Shown one piece after another: positions 30,651 to 41,627 of a stretch of DNA of 64,000 nucleotides. Every line of letters starts with the position of its first letter. Within the stretch, counting starts at the first letter, position 1. The position numbers were made by a program, and so were the translations under genes. The DNA comes from Kappaphycus alvarezii. Its lineage: Eukaryota; Rhodophyta; Florideophyceae; Gigartinales; Solieriaceae. The stretch lies in assembly GCA_002205965.3 (NCBI GenBank), contig NADL03000547.1:62001-126000 (forward strand), written 5' to 3'. Under the pieces are notes generated by a model. That model searched no databases. It was given only the letters and a program-made list of their open reading frames with translations, and was not told the origin of the DNA.

Positions 30651-32302
30651 GTACAGCATAGTATAGTAAAGTACTGCACTGTACTGTACAGTGGCGACTG
30701 ATGCCATAAGACTCCCCTCCGAGCAAATTTATCCACCAAAGTACAGAAAAATTTTAAAAAAATCTGCTTTTCTGGTTCTCAAACGGTGGGATCAGGGCTC
30801 CTGTGTATAGTTTTTTATGTTTCCGGGAAGTAATTCACTAAAATCCTAAAAATGGGACGATTGTTGCCATAGGACCCCTACTCTAAACCTCGAGTTATCT
30901 TGAGCTCAGTGCATTTGAATTGGGATAAAAGCGTACCTGGACACCCTTCTACCCTCCCTACGACACTACCGAGCTGTACTTTAACAACATTGGCAGGCAA
31001 TTCCAAGACCCATGCTCGCCAGTGCCTTTTGGTTGCCGTTACCCACTGGTCGCCGGTGTCTCTGGAGAACTACAGTACTTTTCATGCAAATACAGTGCTG
31101 TACAGTACCGTACAGTAATTTTTTTTTGCTTTATCAATAGACTAGGTAGAGGGAAGTGGGGGGAATTTTGGATGTTTTACTGAATAAGGATGCAGGACGG
31201 CTATTTTCCGAAGGCTGAGGGGGACAGGTCCGTGTAATTGAGTGTCTGGAAATGAGGCCGAGTCATGAGGTACAAACTCACAGGGCCGGTGTTAGTGTCG
31301 GGATAACAGAGCCCGTTGGCTTTAACTTGACCGGTTGGATGAAACTTTGTGAAACCGATGGCTGGTTCAGGCCGCTACTCGGCCGAACCCCGGTATTTAT
31401 TTTACTCCAGGTAGACTACCATAGGTAGAACTAAATTGACTACAGATAGTAGGCCGAGGTCTGTAGGAGACCGAAGGCCCGTGAAACAGTGTATTTTCTA
31501 ACGTTTCGCTACCCTGCTAAGTATGGCAAGAAGAGATACAACGATAGAAAGCATACTTCGCCCCAACAGGATGGAGCTAGTAGAGTGGGAGCTACCTACA
31601 ATGGGAGCCTACAGGGGAATTGAATCGTTACACTACTTGACTTGATACTATATAGTGTGGGTGGCCATGTCACCCGCATACAGTATTTGATAGCTTAAAC
31701 CTACTATGCTGTATCTGACTTAAGTCGAATCGATTAGGTCACATAAGGTATGATTATCAGTGAGGCCAGCTGTAAGGCGTGCTGCGTTGGAAGAAATCGT
31801 CACCGCCGTGTGTCTTTTAGTAAGGACTATTTGCACCCGCGCGAAGGTCTGGGGAAGTGCGACGTGCATAGTCACCAAAATTGACTAGCTTTAGAGTAGG
31901 AGGCAAACATCCACATGTTGCGGATTGCGACCAATCACTGAAGCTGCACGCGTGGACGAAATGGCATAGCTGGGCTTTTGATAAAGCCGAAATGACAACT
32001 TCGCCTTCGAGCGTCCGATAAGGGCCTAGATGGCAGCCGCATACTCTTTGACCACCCTGGATGTGGTCTCCGACGGGCATCACAGGGAATCAAAGGCTAG
32101 AGGGACAAACTGTCAGACAAGTTGCGGTCGCCCAGGTGAAGTATGGCCAGGAATGGCGGCGATTTTGGTCACAGTAAAGCACTGACAGTAATTCTTTGGG
32201 ATGTGCCGAAATCAGAAACACTACACTGCACTTAATGATATGAAATGTGATTGGGTTACAGCCAATACATCTGTCATAGTAAACGAACCTTTGGGTTTGA
32301 GA
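30651..32302. other. Non-coding stretch with GTAC motifs and a dispersed repeat
   Basis: GTACTGCACTGTACTGTACAGT near 30670 and TACAGTGCTGTACAGTACCGTACAGT near 31090 repeat the palindromic motif of 21660. The inverted partner of 24600-24740 lies at 31185-31295. Otherwise I see no gene. Confidence 0.5.
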
Positions 32303-32390
32303 GAACCTCCGTTCTCAGAGTATGGACGTGGCTACCCGAATTAGGTCTCATCTGCGATTGCAGTTATCAGGAAAATTAAGTAAACTACCC
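32303..32390 (+). repeat. Direct repeat flanking a LINE copy (left)
   Basis: GAGAACCTCCGTTCTCAGAG-TATG...CTGCGATTGCAGTTATCAGGAAAATTAAGTA. The partner at 33659-33750 is about 85% similar over some 90 bases. It is not obviously an LTR. Confidence 0.65.
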
Positions 32391-32479
32391 AATTTGGCCC
32401 CGGGATTTGCGCGACACTGAAGAGAGAAGGATTCTTAGTCATAAATTATCTTGAGTATGCACCGACTGACCGACTATTC

Positions 32480-33650
32480 AATTAAGAACTAACTGGATGG
32501 ACCAAATCGGTCACTTGCAGTGGTGCGCGCGATATAATGGCCATAGCCACCGCCGATCACAAAGCGCAACTGATATGTTTGTAGATTCGTGTGCGAAAAG
32601 TAGCGTCCGAGGTGCAGTTTTTCTTGGCTACACGGCGTACAAACTATTCGATGAAAAGTGCGGTCTCCGGAGAAGAGGCAGCGAGGGAGTCGAAAACCAG
32701 AGGATGGAATCGGAAACCTGGGTCGCGGTATGGAGGGGCTCACCAGTCGCCTTTACAGCTGTGGGGTAGGTCCTTAACCTTGCGTTGGTGAGTGAGGGCT
32801 GCGGCCGCCCACCGGGGACTTGGGTCGCTTTGGTAATTGAAGACTGCTTGAACGGGGACGTCACGTCGACGTCGCATGAGATGGATTGGTCTGGCAGGCC
32901 AGCTGCAGTGTCACGGGAGTGTTACACGAGGAGAATGTTGGTGGGCTTGTAGTCCGTACCGGGGAGGAAATTCTCAACTTCAATTTCGCAGTCAAAGCCG
33001 GCGGAGCGAAAACGCACCAAGCGAACACATTGCAAACGAAGTTGTGGCAGCAAATGCGTCCAAACTCTGAGACGCAGCGGTCCGCGGCATGGTCAACGTG
33101 GAAATCCATGTCCTGTTGCCAGTGGTGCCATTTCAAGGGAACCGAGTCTGTGCAGACTGGGAGACCGAGGTGTCTGCGCTGCATGATGCTCCAGTGCTCC
33201 GATGACACCTTCGTCGCAACTGTGGGATGGACATATAGGAATGCCGTAGCACCGGTGCGACGGAAGGCCAAGCCTCGAATTCGGTGACGTGTGGATATCT
33301 CGGAGTGGCAGCTGGGACGGGGCACCCTCTTCCATAGGTAGCCCTCCCAACATTCCTTTGCCCTGGCCTCTTGCTGTGCCTGACTAAGAAGAGATTGCAG
33401 GTTGAAGGGAATGTCAGCAAGGGAGGCGGGGTCAAAGATGCCTAAGTCGGTGGCAAACTGATCCCCTTGGATCTGGCGGACAAAATTGCACAGGGGAGTG
33501 CCTGGTTGACTAGGAAGGATCGACCACCACGTGCCCGTTTCCCAAGTACGGCGACAGAGCGGGGCGCAGCGTAGACGGCTGTGCGTAAGCGGGCTGGGGC
33601 AGCGTTCAGAATGCTGGTGGCTACAGTCGCGGCACCAAATTGAAAGTGTG
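32480..33650 (-). pseudogene. LINE-like element, C-terminal half
   Basis: On the minus strand the frame 33325-32861 has RHLGLPVCTDSVPLKWHHWQ, with a His/Cys region and AADRCVSEFGRICCHNFVCN. This corresponds to the zinc-binding C-x2-C-like region between reverse transcriptase and the C-terminal domain (compare CHHFLQTLDLYGDQAADHC in the copy at 37532). The C-terminal domain follows on 32864-32489, broken. It matches 5480-6110 in inverse orientation, including the 3' tail. Confidence 0.6.
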
Positions 33651-33658
33651 TATGTTGC

Positions 33659-33750
33659 AGAGAACCTCCTTTCTCAGGGTATGTCAGTGGCTACCCAAAT
33701 GAGCTCTTGTCTGCGATTGTTTTTATCAAGAAAATTAAGTACGGTAAACC
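33659..33750 (+). repeat. Direct repeat flanking a LINE copy (right)
   Basis: Partner of 32303-32390, with GAGAACCTCCTTTCTCAGGG and TCTGCGATTG-TTTTATCAAGAAAATTAAGTA. Confidence 0.65.
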
Positions 33751-34109
33751 AAACTATTTACTCCAAACATTATAAGTACACCGCCCCGTTTACCCCAATC
33801 ATTACAACTTTAGCGCAAACATAATATGCATGCAAAGTTACCCAGTCATTTACAGAAATGGCCCCCTGCAATGCGATTACATAAATAAATTGAAAAAAGC
33901 TAAATAATTCGGAATAGATTTCGTGTTTGACAAATTTGATAATAGCCTTTTCAACGATTGATTAAAATGCAGAGATCTCAGTAAATCTGAAAACTATTGG
34001 TGAATTTCAAATTATGGTGGTCTTATTGGAAACCACTCGATAATTGTGCAATTCCTCGATCCTCAAACCAATACAGTTGCCTTGAACATATCAAACTATA
34101 CCTCAACAC

Positions 34110-35435
34110 CCCTCAGACATTTCCATTCCACTTCCCGCATTATGCAGCCCTAATTATTGCATCTCTCGCCTCTAGTCAAGCTGCAAGATCTCTTCTTCTA
34201 CTTTCTGATGTTGCAGTTGAATGGCAAGCCGAAGTTCAGGTATATGCTTCCTCTTCTGAAGATGGAGATTTTTCTGATGAAGACTCAGATAGTGATGCCC
34301 CATCTTTGACCAGTTCTACAACAGTGGTGGTTCTCAGTCAATTGTTCAAATGATCAACTTCGATCCCGCTCAATACACGAATATCTGGCAGACTTTCGAG
34401 AAATTCATCAAGGAACGGTACAATAACGGTCGGGGTCGCAAGTGTGCTCAAACAGCCAAAGATGTTTTGTTCATGACTCTGGCTGTTCTAAAGCACGGTG
34501 AGCAGTGGGACTTCCTTGCAAAGATGTTTGGCATGAAGGGACCCTCCTTCGAGCGAATGATCATGCGGTTCATTGATATAATTTCTGATGCCATGTATGA
34601 ACACTTTGTCGAGTATCAGGCAAAGACGTGGACGATGACTGAAATGTTTAGGAAGAATCCGTTGTTTCAAAATAATCCGATGGCTCGCTACGCAACCGAT
34701 GTGACATTCCAGCCAAGCTTTCGTCCGAGTGGGAGTATGGAAGAAGGCAAACTTTATTTCAGTGTAAAGCAGAAGCTCTATGGTTACAAGACAGAAGTAT
34801 CCGTGTTGCCATGTGGCTTTGCAATTGGATGCAGTGCATGCAGTGCACATGAGCCGAGGTCCGTTTCTGATCTCACCTTGTTCTAATCTATGAATTTGTT
34901 TCATCAAGAGCAGCTGAAGAAACAAGATGGAGAGCAGTAGGCTATTGAAGATGTAGGACCTTTGCATGAAGATTTTCCCGCTTCATAGGTATTGGTAACA
35001 GACAAGGGATACTGTGGCGCCCGTGAATTCTGTCGAGTAATTAATCCCAAGAAGAAGACGGTGAATAGAGCCCTAACACACCCAGAAATGGTTTTCAATC
35101 GTCACATTTCAAGCGATCGCATTATTGTCGAGAATTTCTTTGGAAGAATGAGCGGCTTGTGGACTAAGATTTCGTCCAAATGGAGGTGGGCAGAATCTTC
35201 GTACGTCAATATATTTAGGATTTGTGTTGATCCGACGAACTTTCATATTTATCACAACCCGTTCCGTGCAGAAGACAGCATACTATTCAAGAAAATGAAG
35301 AATAGGTGGTACCACATCGGCAATAGTCAAATTGAAAAGCGTCGACAGATTCAAAAGAAGTACAGGGAGAAGCGTCGTCGCCGGGTTGAAATGCAATTTC
35401 GCCGGGCATTCCTCTCTGAAACGGAAGATGATTAG
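34110..35435 (+). pseudogene. DDE_4 family (Harbinger-like) transposase
   Basis: The N-terminal part (34110-34320) has an acidic segment (SSSEDGDFSDEDSDSD). A frameshift near 34310 leads to the frame from 34350. The catalytic residues fit the DDE_4 superfamily: YATDVTFQPSFRPSG (Asp), VLVTDKGYCGAREF (Asp), RIIVENFFGRMSGLW (Glu). The basic C terminus (EKRRQIQKKYREKRRRR) ends at 35435. Three in-frame stops lie between the first and second Asp regions (34884-34886, 34938-34940, 34986-34988). It is otherwise continuous, about 440 codons, so it decayed recently by point mutation. The transposon ends are not clear. Confidence 0.8.
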
Positions 35436-36480
35436 AACTTTCTCTGAATTCATCATTTTTTTGTTTCTTTACTGAAGGTACACTTGATTTAAACTTTACC
35501 TACTTTTTTTTCTAAAAAAGGGTCGATATGTCTCGTAAATGTTTTGTTTTTACCGTTTCTCTAGCCTTTATTACCTTCAACATTACATAGTTGGTTACTT
35601 AAACAAAGATATAGCTAATTTGTTTTGTTAAACTATGGGCCCGCAGACACTCTAGTCATACATTCCCCCCTTGACACTCAAGTCGGCCTGCCGGACCTTT
35701 AGTACTCCATCTGGTCAACATGTGCAGCATATCCAATTTGCAGTGCTCGGGTTCCCGATCGGAACTGACTGCGGATGCTCTTCTCTCCTCCAACACAGCC
35801 TCCAGTCCGTCCGGAACATCTGGGCAGCCCTTCCAGCCATGCAGGCTCGGTTAGACCCTTCGGACAACCCCGCCGCACCTAACCCTTTCTTTAGCAAATG
35901 TGTTTGATGAAGAACTGCGAGGGGCTTCGTCGCCGGGTTGAAATGCAATTTCGCCGGGCATTCCTCTCTGAAACGGAAGATGATTAGAACTTTCTCTGAA
36001 TTCATCATTTTTTTGTTTCTTTACTGAAGGTACACTTGATTTAAACTTTACCTACTTTTTTTTCTAAAAAAAGGGTCGATATGTCTCGTAAATGTTTTGT
36101 TTTTACCGTTTCTCTAGCCTTTATTACCTTCAACATTACATAGTTGGTTACTTAAACAAAGATATAGCTAATTTGTTTTGTTAAACTATGGGCCCGCAGA
36201 CACTCTAGTCATACATTCCCCCCTTGACACTCAAGTCGGCCTGCCGGACCTTTAGTACTCCATCTGGTCAACATGTGCAGCATATCCAATTTGCAGTGCT
36301 CGGGTTCCCGATCGGAACTGACTGCGGATGCTCTTCTCTCCTCCAACACAGCCTCCAGTCCGTCCGGAACATCTGGGCAGCCCTTCCAGCCATGCAGGCT
36401 CGGTTAGACCCTTCGGACAACCCCGCCGCACCTAACCCTTTCTTTAGCAAATGTGTTTGATGAAGAACTGCGAGGGGCTT
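35376..36480 (+). repeat. 552-bp tandem duplication
   Basis: 35376-35927 is repeated at 35928-36480, almost identical (one extra A in a poly-A run near 36064). Each unit contains the last 60 bases of the transposase gene, its 3' region and a LINE reverse-transcriptase fragment. The junction lies at CGTCGCCGGG, with CGTCG shared. The duplication must postdate the joining of the transposon to the LINE. Confidence 0.9.
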
Positions 36481-36866
36481 TCCAAAAGATTCATCGCGAC
36501 CTTCATCAGGCTTCTTGGCACTGCAGAAAACGTCCATTCACAATGGGTGGCCTGGGGCTCACACTTTCATCCCCAATCTATGCCGCTGCACACCTGTGCT
36601 CCATGCTCAGTACCTAACACATCATCCTCGACCTACGCCTGGAAGACGGACGCCGCATTCTAACCCTTGCAGTCCGCAGAACGCACAGCTCCCTCGACCA
36701 GTCCCTCCTCCCCGACCACTTTCAGCTCGAGCCCCTGCTCGCTCGCTTTCAAACGGTGGGCCCCCGAAGGCTTCCAGCCAACTATGAAAATTGCAATTCT
36801 CCCCTCATCACATTCCAACCGCTCGCCGACTCCCTTGGAGCTGCGTCCCCAGCCACTGCACTGTTT
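35640..36866 (+). pseudogene. LINE-like fragment, plus strand (partly duplicated)
   Basis: The frame 35671-35907 (repeated at 36224-36460) has IQFAVLGFPIGTDCGCSSLL and SVRNIWAALPAMQARLD. This is the L-G-x-P-I-G motif after the catalytic region of non-LTR reverse transcriptases. The rest (36460-36866) is scattered over frames and ends with FQPLADSLGAASPATALFLE-like sequence at 36810-36866, where the fold-back begins. Confidence 0.55.
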
Positions 36867-37060
36867 CTAGAAACGTTCATTATCCGGATTGAACGTTTCT
36901 AGAAACATTCCCCGGGTTGAAAATTCATTCCTCGGATTGAACGTTTTTAGAAACATTCCCCGGATTGAACATTCATTCCCCGGATTGAATGTTTCTAGAA
37001 ACAGTGCAGTTGCTGGGGACGCCGCTCCAAGGGAGTCGAGAGCGAGCGGTTGGAATGTGA
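36810..37060. repeat. Fold-back of two LINE ends around a short tandem array
   Basis: The plus arm (ATTCCAACCGCTCGCCGACTC...AGCCACTGCACTGTTTCTAG, 36823-36872) and its inverted counterpart (about 36993-37057) come from the same C-terminal motif of two oppositely oriented LINE copies. Between them are about five units of CGGATTGAACGTTTCTAGAAACATTCCC (24-32 bp, variable), which contain the internal palindrome TTTCTAGAAA. Confidence 0.75.
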
Positions 37061-38460
37061 AATTCGGCTGGCGTGAAGGGTTTTCAGATGGTGGTACAAA
37101 GCGCCTGGAGAGCTTACGCTCATGGTCCTGGACCTTGTTTCGGTAAGCTTGTGTGGTGGCACCTGCGGCGTCTTGCGTTGATTTCGTGACAGAAGCCTGT
37201 TTGAATGGCGAAACCATAGTAACGTCACAGGCAATTATCATTTCCTTGAGGCCGATGGAAGGAGCCGGGGGTTGCAAGGGGAGTTCTGCAGGCCTAAAAT
37301 CGGTTCCAGGAATTAACAGAGAGAATTCTAACTTGTAGTCCAAACCCGCAGCACGCAAGAAATGATATGCGAGGGCGTTACGAATGGAGTTATGAAGGTA
37401 TGGGCGGCCAAACCCCGAGAGGCAGTGGTCAGCCGCTTGGTCTCCATACAGATCTAACGTCTGCAGGAAATGATGACACTTTGGTGGAATCGAGTCCGTG
37501 TATACTGGAAGACTGAGGTGGGGACGGAGCATGATGCTCCAATGGGCGTCAGAGACCTTGGTCCCATTGGCCGGATGCCCTTATAGAAACGCAGCGGCCC
37601 CGGGGTAGCCAGAATCTAAACCGCGTATCCGACGACGGGCGGCTTCGGGCGGTGAGCTATGTGGCTGGGAACATCCTTCCAGAGATTGTCCTACCAGTGC
37701 AGCTTTGGCGCAGCCTCTTGACGTACCCTATTGAGATGGGTTTGCAGGTGGACAGGGATGTCAGCAAGAGCTGTGGGGTCCAAGGAGCCTAGATCGGTGA
37801 GCAAAGGGTTACCGAGAGCACAATGAGCAAATTTGCGAAGGGGGGAACGAGCTTTGGCAACAAAGAAGGCCCGGCCCCCGCGAAACGGTTTCTAAAAACC
37901 GCGAGGGAGCGACCTGAGGTGTATGACGCCGTTTGGTGGCGGGCAGGGGTAGCATTCAAAAGGCTCGCCGCAACCGCGCCACGACGGAATGGATGGATCA
38001 GCGAGAAACCTTGGCCACCAAGGCGCACGGGGAGACAGGCTTGTTCCCAGGCTAGTTCCGTTACTGTCACCGTATGTAGCATCTCGTATGAGGACCGTTG
38101 GAGCGAGTCAAACTCGCGTGCAGGGTCGGCGGCAAATTGGGGATCTGCGAGTTTGAACGCATGCATATCCCGGGAGGCCGATGCACGCCGGCGGAGCATA
38201 TGGAAACAAGCCCTCAGGTCACGGATCGTGTCGAGAAGGGCAAGGGTGCGGCGACATACTTCAATCTTGTCTCAGAGAAAGGCCTGGGTGGAAGCGGAGT
38301 TGCCGATCGGAAGTCCCAGAAGGTCGAACCCTGCCTAGAGCACTCCAAGAATGGGAACTCGGAGAGAAAAGCCGCACGATCCGGTGCCATAGTGTGCGGC
38401 CATTAGATGCGGGTCTTCCCCGGATTGAAGAACCTTCTCTTTGTTATCAAAGGCTGGATT
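36990..38460 (-). pseudogene. LINE-like element, minus strand, C-terminal half
   Basis: From right to left: the frame 38199-37789 has WEQACLPVRLGGQGFSLIHP, the LPxRxGGxG motif of the thumb region. The frame 37532-36867 has LPVYTDSIPPKCHHF, CHHFLQTLDLYGDQAADHC and GFGRPYLHNSIRNALAYH (zinc-binding region), then DVTMVSPFKQASVTK and FQPLALDSLGAASPATALF (C-terminal domain). It is the best preserved LINE copy in the window. The reverse-transcriptase core itself is absent. Confidence 0.65.
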
Positions 38461-39237
38461 GTCTACAGATATTACACGTGGCACTATTTTAGCAAAATTA
38501 TTTCTAGGGAGCCACCCGTGATAAGGTCACCAGCATCTTTCATCCCTGGGGACGAGGGGTTTCTTTAGCACTTTTATGGAATGGGAGCTGTACCCATCAA
38601 TGCGCAACGTGTGATTTGCGACTTACAAAATAACTAATTTTATAGCGCCAGCTACCAATGTGCTGCCAGGGGGACCAATTCATACATGAGGATGGCTACC
38701 CAGAGGGGGAGGGGTGATCAGCCCCGTCCCACCTGAAATCGGCCTACCGTATGCAATGTAGCTGATGGTTATATAGATAATTATTTTGTAACGTCCTTAT
38801 TTCTTAAAGAGTATTGTTTGTCCAGTGATTTGTAACGTGTGCATTGAGTAAGTGAACGGATTTTATTTCTGGACTTGAAACGAGTCTTTTTGCTATAAAT
38901 ATCAATAAATTTTTTAATATGTATGTGTTTCTGTAATTACTGTACACGATACCATTTCAAAAGTCAGTCTCGAAATGGCTTACTTTTCGCATTAACTATG
39001 TCATTTATGCGGAAAGATCGAGCCGTTACCTAAAAAATCGAGTATTTGCGCAATACAGGATCTTTGTGCGAGAACGCAGTAACTGCGGTTGAGACCTATT
39101 TGAAGGGTAAATGTGGGTTGATTTTATAATTGAAAGATATCACTCATCCTGACGTCCTCGCGAACTCGGCGATCCTCTTTTGCTCCCTCCTTGACTTCTT
39201 TCCTTCCTAGCCCGCTCCAGCACTAGCTCACCCGTCG
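38461..39237. other. Non-coding stretch
   Basis: No reading frame, repeat or RNA gene recognised. It lies upstream of the decayed gene at 39238. Confidence 0.4.
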
Positions 39238-40735
39238 TTGGGGAGCCGCCTGGCCTCCTACCCGCAGCTTTCGCTTTCTAGGAAGGTAGAAATCATCTCT
39301 TCCCCCGCACTTCCCGTTTCTGCCCCCCTCCTTTCCCCCGTTTATTTTTTTCACCGAGCTCACGCCTTTGGCCAATTATCTTCCCGTGATCTCGAGCGCA
39401 GTGCCAGTTATACCCAATCAGGGCTTTCTACCGACAAACCTCACAACTCTCACCCCCACGTTCGCGCCCACCAAAACCCCTTAATGGTTACCACCATGTT
39501 GTCAACAAACACGGCTGCGTCCCATGATGCCGTTATCGTTTCCCTCATACGCGCCTTTCTCGAATTCCTCGTCCAGTTTTCCTCCCTTCTGGACTGAAGC
39601 GTCGACCTTTGCGACTGCGTCTCAGCGCAATGACTCCTCTCACAACTTGATGATTTCCGCGCTGCTCAAGACCTCATTCCTACCTTCCAGAAAAATCTTA
39701 TATTTCGCTCCGTATTCGCTTTCTTCCCTCCTAGCCGGAATAACGCTAGCCGACTCCTACTTACTCTCGTTTTTCACCTAGGATCTAGCGCAGGCTATTG
39801 GTACCCCAACTAATCGCCTTCCGAACACAATTCCGCCGATGCAACTGCCGTACTGACGCCCGTAGCTTCGCCGTATCTTCAGATTGCTAAACGATACCCC
39901 TCTACCAACCCAGTCACCTGTCTCCCCGTCGCGGGCCGAATTGGCATGACCGAACAGTAGGACCTTTCTGCCCTTCGCATCTTGGACATTTTTTCTGGTA
40001 CAGTTTGACGGGCCACTTGTCGCTTTTTTTGGCGACAATGAGAAGAAATTTGCCCCTTTAACCTCTCTGCTTGGATTCCCGGTACATGAAACCTCTCGGT
40101 TTCGCCGTGTTCTCGCCAGTGGCGGTTTTCCAGGCTCCTTTTCAATGGTTACGACAGAGGCCCCCCTCATATTCTACGTTTCCACTGCTAAATGTGACCT
40201 TCGCCTTATTTAACACAACTTAAATGCTTTCAAGACGCTCGTCGCCCAGTCTTGTAATTTATCTGCACTCGTTCTGGACTTCCCACGCATCATCAATTTC
40301 AACGCCAACCACCTTTCTAGTGAGGATATGGCCTCCCTACTTCCGCGGTTGCGTACTGAAATTCTCGCGTCTCGAGTCGGAAACCTGCTCTCGAATACCT
40401 GCTCCGTCATTCTCTGCTGCGTTGTGACTTATTGAGCACACAGTATACGGAGCCCCCTCTTGTTTGGACGCCAGCTTCTGCGTTAAACATATGCTCCTAC
40501 CTCTCTGCTCAACCTCAACCTAGCATCCTTTCTCGAAAACCTCCCACCGTAGTTCCGAGGACTGGAAAACGGGTTTTTACCACCCCTATTCCCCTTGACC
40601 GTCCTTTTTCCCACCGTCGAATCATCAAAAATCTCCGGCAGCCCTGCGCTTACCCAGAACGGCGAAAAGTTCTATTCCCTCGTCCTTAATCACATCCGGT
40701 TTTCCCACTCCGAGATGGAACTCTTTTCTTCATAA
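39238..40735 (+). pseudogene. Decayed gene of unknown function
   Basis: Coding-like sequence runs over about 1.5 kb. The first frame (39238-39990) is open for 119 codons and then readable through stops (LLSQLDDFRAAQDLIPTFQK, YPSTNPVTCLPVAGRIGMTE, LRILDIFSG). Near 39995 the reading shifts to the next frame (VQFDGPLVAFFGDNEKKFAP, FRRVLASGGFPGSFSMVTTE, a TAA near 40209, DFPRIINFNANHLSSEDMAS), stopping at 40432-40434. A further piece follows (LTQNGEKFYSLVLNHIRFSH to about 40730). Codon-like order over 400 residues argues for a real former gene. I do not recognise the family. The Ty3-C LTR begins 90 bp downstream. Confidence 0.5.
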
Positions 40736-40823
40736 GTAATGACTGGTACAGAATATCAGCACTTGCATTTCCCCACCTCTCTGACCTTCCAATCACTTTT
40801 TTATACTGGCATCCCTTTCCTAC

Positions 40824-41543
40824 TGATAGGGGTAAATCGGCGGGGAAAGAGATCCTCAGAACCAATTACCCTGAGAAGGAGGTGTTGCGAGCGACAAAAG
40901 TGCTACCGTGGTATTGTTGAACGAACAAAAGGGAGTGTATATAGAGGAGAGGTGAGGAAGCTACAAGCAAGTATAAAAGGGGCAGAGTCTACCACTGATG
41001 CTCTGCGACCAGCGTAAGAAAAAGTTTTCTCGGGTCTGAAGTTGACTCTCAACTTCCTACTACTCGGGACTTGGCTTGAAGTTGTCTGCCATCTTGCTTC
41101 ACCTCCACTAAAGGAAGCAGTTTACTCGGTTTATATAGACTTTTGGCTACCCCAAAAGTCTCAAACAAACATACTAATAACCATAAAATTTATTCACGGT
41201 AATCGTGTGAACCAGAGAGACTATTAGGAGATATTTCCTCAAGGTAAATATCTAGGTGTAGTACCCATGCCAGCCACCCATCGGCCAGGGGTGGGAATTG
41301 ATGTGGCCATTATATAGACCTTTCAGAGTCACTCGTAGTATCACCCACAACCTGGAACTGTACTGACATCTACTATGACAACGTGTCCTAAAATGAAAAA
41401 ATCAACCGATGAATTTGTCACACTCACCCAAATTAAAAGTATCTTGCAAATTCAAAAACTGTAAAAATATCTTCCCAATTCCGATACTGTATACAATTAT
41501 GGTCCTCATCTAGATTTTTTCGTGTGCGAATTTGCGCACATCA
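40824..41543 (-). repeat. Ty3-C 3' LTR
   Basis: Plus-strand ends TGATAGGGGTAAAT and GCGCACATCA. Nine differences from 47605-48323 by eye. Confidence 0.9.
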
Positions 41544-41627
41544 CGCCCTCTCGCTCAAGACGAACTTCCCGACTCGTCACTGCCCTTCTTCTGTTTCCGT
41601 TAGTGTTTGCTGTCTTATTGATAAAAT

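Noticed and set aside
36880..36990. CRISPR-like array
   Set aside because: The units are contiguous variable tandem repeats without spacers, in a eukaryotic LINE fold-back.
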